NCBI RefSeq assembly: GCF_027942865.1
Contig: NC_134510.1
Coordinates: 11,622,743 to 11,686,742, forward strand
Direction: 5' to 3'
Source of the DNA: Odontesthes bonariensis
Lineage: Eukaryota > Chordata > Actinopteri > Atheriniformes > Atherinopsidae
Length of the DNA: 64,000 nucleotides
How positions within the stretch are numbered: position 1 is the first letter of the stretch; each line of letters starts with the position of its first letter. A program made the translations under genes and the position numbers. Shown piece after piece: positions 62,150 through 64,000 of the stretch. The notes under the pieces were generated by a model, which saw only the letters and a list, made by a program, of their open reading frames with translations, was not told the DNA's origin and did not search any database.

Positions 62150-64000
62150 AACTCAAAGACTGTCTTTTACCCAAATAAGGTACCAACTCCCTGTCAAAAG
62201 ATTACATTTGACCCCTAACCATGATCATTTCCTAACCCTCGCTAAGAAGTCTGGATTTTTAAAGTCCCAACCCTATGTTATTGGCTAAACCTAAACAGGA
62301 AGTAACAAAGTAAAAGCTTAAGATCTGTCATATTTAGGAGCACTTTCACATGTGACTGTGTGGGTTTTTCCTTTGATCAGCAATCACAGTCTTGAAAAGC
62401 AGGTGTCCTGCCCAACAACGGGGTCAGCCCCACTGTCTCATAAGATGAGTTTTTTTTATCTTTCTTTGCTCAGAGGTGCTGTGATATTCAGGCTCAATAG
62501 TTACTCTTAAACTGTGATTCCCAGCTGCAGGACTTTCAGGTTAAGTTTGCAGTTCCGTGAGAGGATTCTTAGCTTTCTGGCCACAGCCCAGAGGAATTCC
62601 ATGATCGCCATGGTTCCCTCCTCAGAAGCATCATCGCAGCATCATTTAAAAACAAACATAAACACCATCAGTCTACACAACTTTTTTTCTTCACATTTCA
62701 CTCCACCAGTTGTGGAAGATTCTAACTTCTGCTGAGGACTTGTTGCATCCCAACATGAAGAAAACACTCTCAGAAACCCAGAAAAGTGGAACAACATACT
62801 TCCAACAGGAAAAATATCAGGTTTGAGAAATGTCAAAGTCTGCACTCTTTTCTAAAGTTTCCACTGAGAAGATTTTGAAAAAGTTCATAGTCACTCATAT
62901 TCAAATGACCAAAAACCTCTGAAATAAACACTTCCCACCTTCAGCTTAAAGGCAAAGTATGCTGAAGTCAGGTTTAAACTCGTTTCAAAAGAAAAAACAG
63001 CATCCAAACATTAGCTCTTCTCAAATTGGACTAAGTGTAGAACAGGGTCTTTTTTTTTAATGAATCAATCTTTTTTATAGTTACACATAGAAATTGGTAT
63101 GAAGAGTTGAACATTAAATCATATATATTCATTTATACAGCTGATAAAACTATTCACAGGACAGAAGTCCTCAGCTTCCTGCTGGGACACATAGTCACAT
63201 GTAAAGGTAATGTGTAAATTGTGGAAAAACAATCACTGTAATGTTATCTTTTTCAACTTGGGATTAGAAAGGCATTCTTTCTTGTTTGAATTGAATTGAA
63301 TCCTAACTCAAAGACTGTCCTTTATCCAAATAAGGTACCAACTCCCTGTCAAAAGATTACATTTGACCCCTAACCATGATCATTTCCTAACCCTCACTAA
63401 GAAGTCTGGATTTTTAAAGTCCCAACCCTGCGTTATTGGCTAAACCTAAACAGGAAGTGACAAAGTTCCATCCTAATGTGTTGTGTTTACATGTGAACAA
63501 GACCACAAGTAAAATGAACACTACTTTTATGTACGTCTGTAAGTGATTATGGTACAGAGAGGCCAGTTATTTCAAAGTAAAAGCTTAAGATCTGTCATAT
63601 TTAGGAGCACTTTCACATGTGACTGTGTGGGTTTTTCCTTTGATCAGCTATCACAGTCTTGAAAAGCAGGTGTCCTGCCCAACAACGGGGTCAGCCCCAC
63701 TTCCTCATAAGATGAGTTTTTTTTATCTTTCTTTGCTCAGAGGTGCTGTGATATTCAGGCTCAATAATTACTCTTAAACTATGATTCCGAGCTGCAGGAC
63801 TTTCAGGTTAAGTTTGCAGTTCCGTGAGAGGATTCTTAGCTTTCTGGCCACAGCCCAGAGGAATTACATGATCGCCATGGTTCCCTCCTCAGAAGCATCA
63901 TCGCAGCATCATTTAAAAACAAACATAAACACCATCAGTCTACACAACTTTTTTTCTTCACATTTCACTCCACCAGTTGTGGAAGATTCTAACTTCTGCT
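62150..64000. repeat. tandem ~1.15 kb units continuing past the window edge
   Basis: The unit starting ACTCAAAGACTGTC at 62150 restarts at 63305 and is still running at 64000. It corresponds to 30374-31902 in the first block. An internal ~130-bp deletion distinguishes the first unit here (62310 region). No gene is recognised. Confidence 0.8.

Larger units (their letters stand above)
55211..62150. repeat. segmental duplication, copy B (partner 19984-27679)
   Basis: Direct-orientation copy with the same order of hAT transposase, L1, RecQ-like exon, terminal exon and 7SL. It lacks the 777-bp MITE. After the 7SL 3' flank it continues like the region behind 7SL copy 2 (30374 onward) rather than copy 1. 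Confidence 0.92.

Noticed and set aside
1-64000. CRISPR array, bacterial operon or prophage features
   Set aside because: Repeat spacing, introns, AATAAA signals and the transposon content are those of a vertebrate nuclear genome; no regular short repeat-spacer structure exists.

Overview
The window looks like repeat-dense teleost (ray-finned fish) nuclear DNA. The evidence is intronic splice signals, AATAAA signals, RNA polymerase III genes, and a fish-type transposon mix: L2 and L1 LINEs, several hAT elements, PIF/Harbinger elements, TTAA-flanked MITEs and a fish endogenous retrovirus (ERV). I see no complete single-copy host protein gene. The clear functional candidates are RNA genes (tRNA-Leu, tRNA-Asp, 7SL/SRP RNA) and the largely open ERV.

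Layout. (1) 1-1712: tandem ~0.9 kb tDNA units, each a tRNA-Leu and a tRNA-Asp in opposite orientation. (2) 1713-17066: an unclassified DNA element (here 'element T') with 25-bp terminal inverted repeats and a multi-exon gene I do not recognise. It is interrupted in its last exon by a 12.5 kb provirus at 3829-16348. (3) 17067-18655: tDNA units in the opposite polarity, ending in a tRNA-Leu cut at its anticodon loop. (4) 18656-34253: a transposon-rich segment with a P2X7-like exon, a hAT transposase, L1 and RecQ-like fragments, a candidate 3' terminal exon and two 7SL RNA genes. (5) 34254-43296: a nested insertion carrying an L2 LINE, MITEs and a CpG-rich stretch. (6) 43297-50171: two Harbinger elements and LTR-like fragments. 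(7) 50172-55210: more tDNA units around a second, inverted copy of element T that lacks the provirus. (8) 55211-64000: a second copy, in direct orientation, of segment 4, including a third 7SL gene.

The provirus is young: I count one difference between its two 488-bp LTRs. It has a 4-bp target duplication (CCAG), and its empty paralogous site is visible in T copy 2. Gag and Pro are separated by one in-frame UAG, as in gammaretroviruses, and Pol is open through a DD35E integrase. Two features stand out. In the env position the reading frame encodes a signal-peptide-like segment and then an immunoglobulin V-set-like domain fused to an SU-like region, with no recognisable transmembrane subunit. 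The stretch between protease and reverse transcriptase carries two H-x-T motifs reminiscent of 2H phosphoesterases.

The repeated blocks (tDNA unit, element T, the 7SL-bearing block) recur in different orientations and combinations. The locus therefore appears to have been shaped by unequal or ectopic recombination between tDNA units and by repeated transposition. Several mobile elements can be dated relative to one another because the matching block lacks them: the ERV, a 777-bp AT-flanked MITE, and a hAT inside a 7SL promoter.
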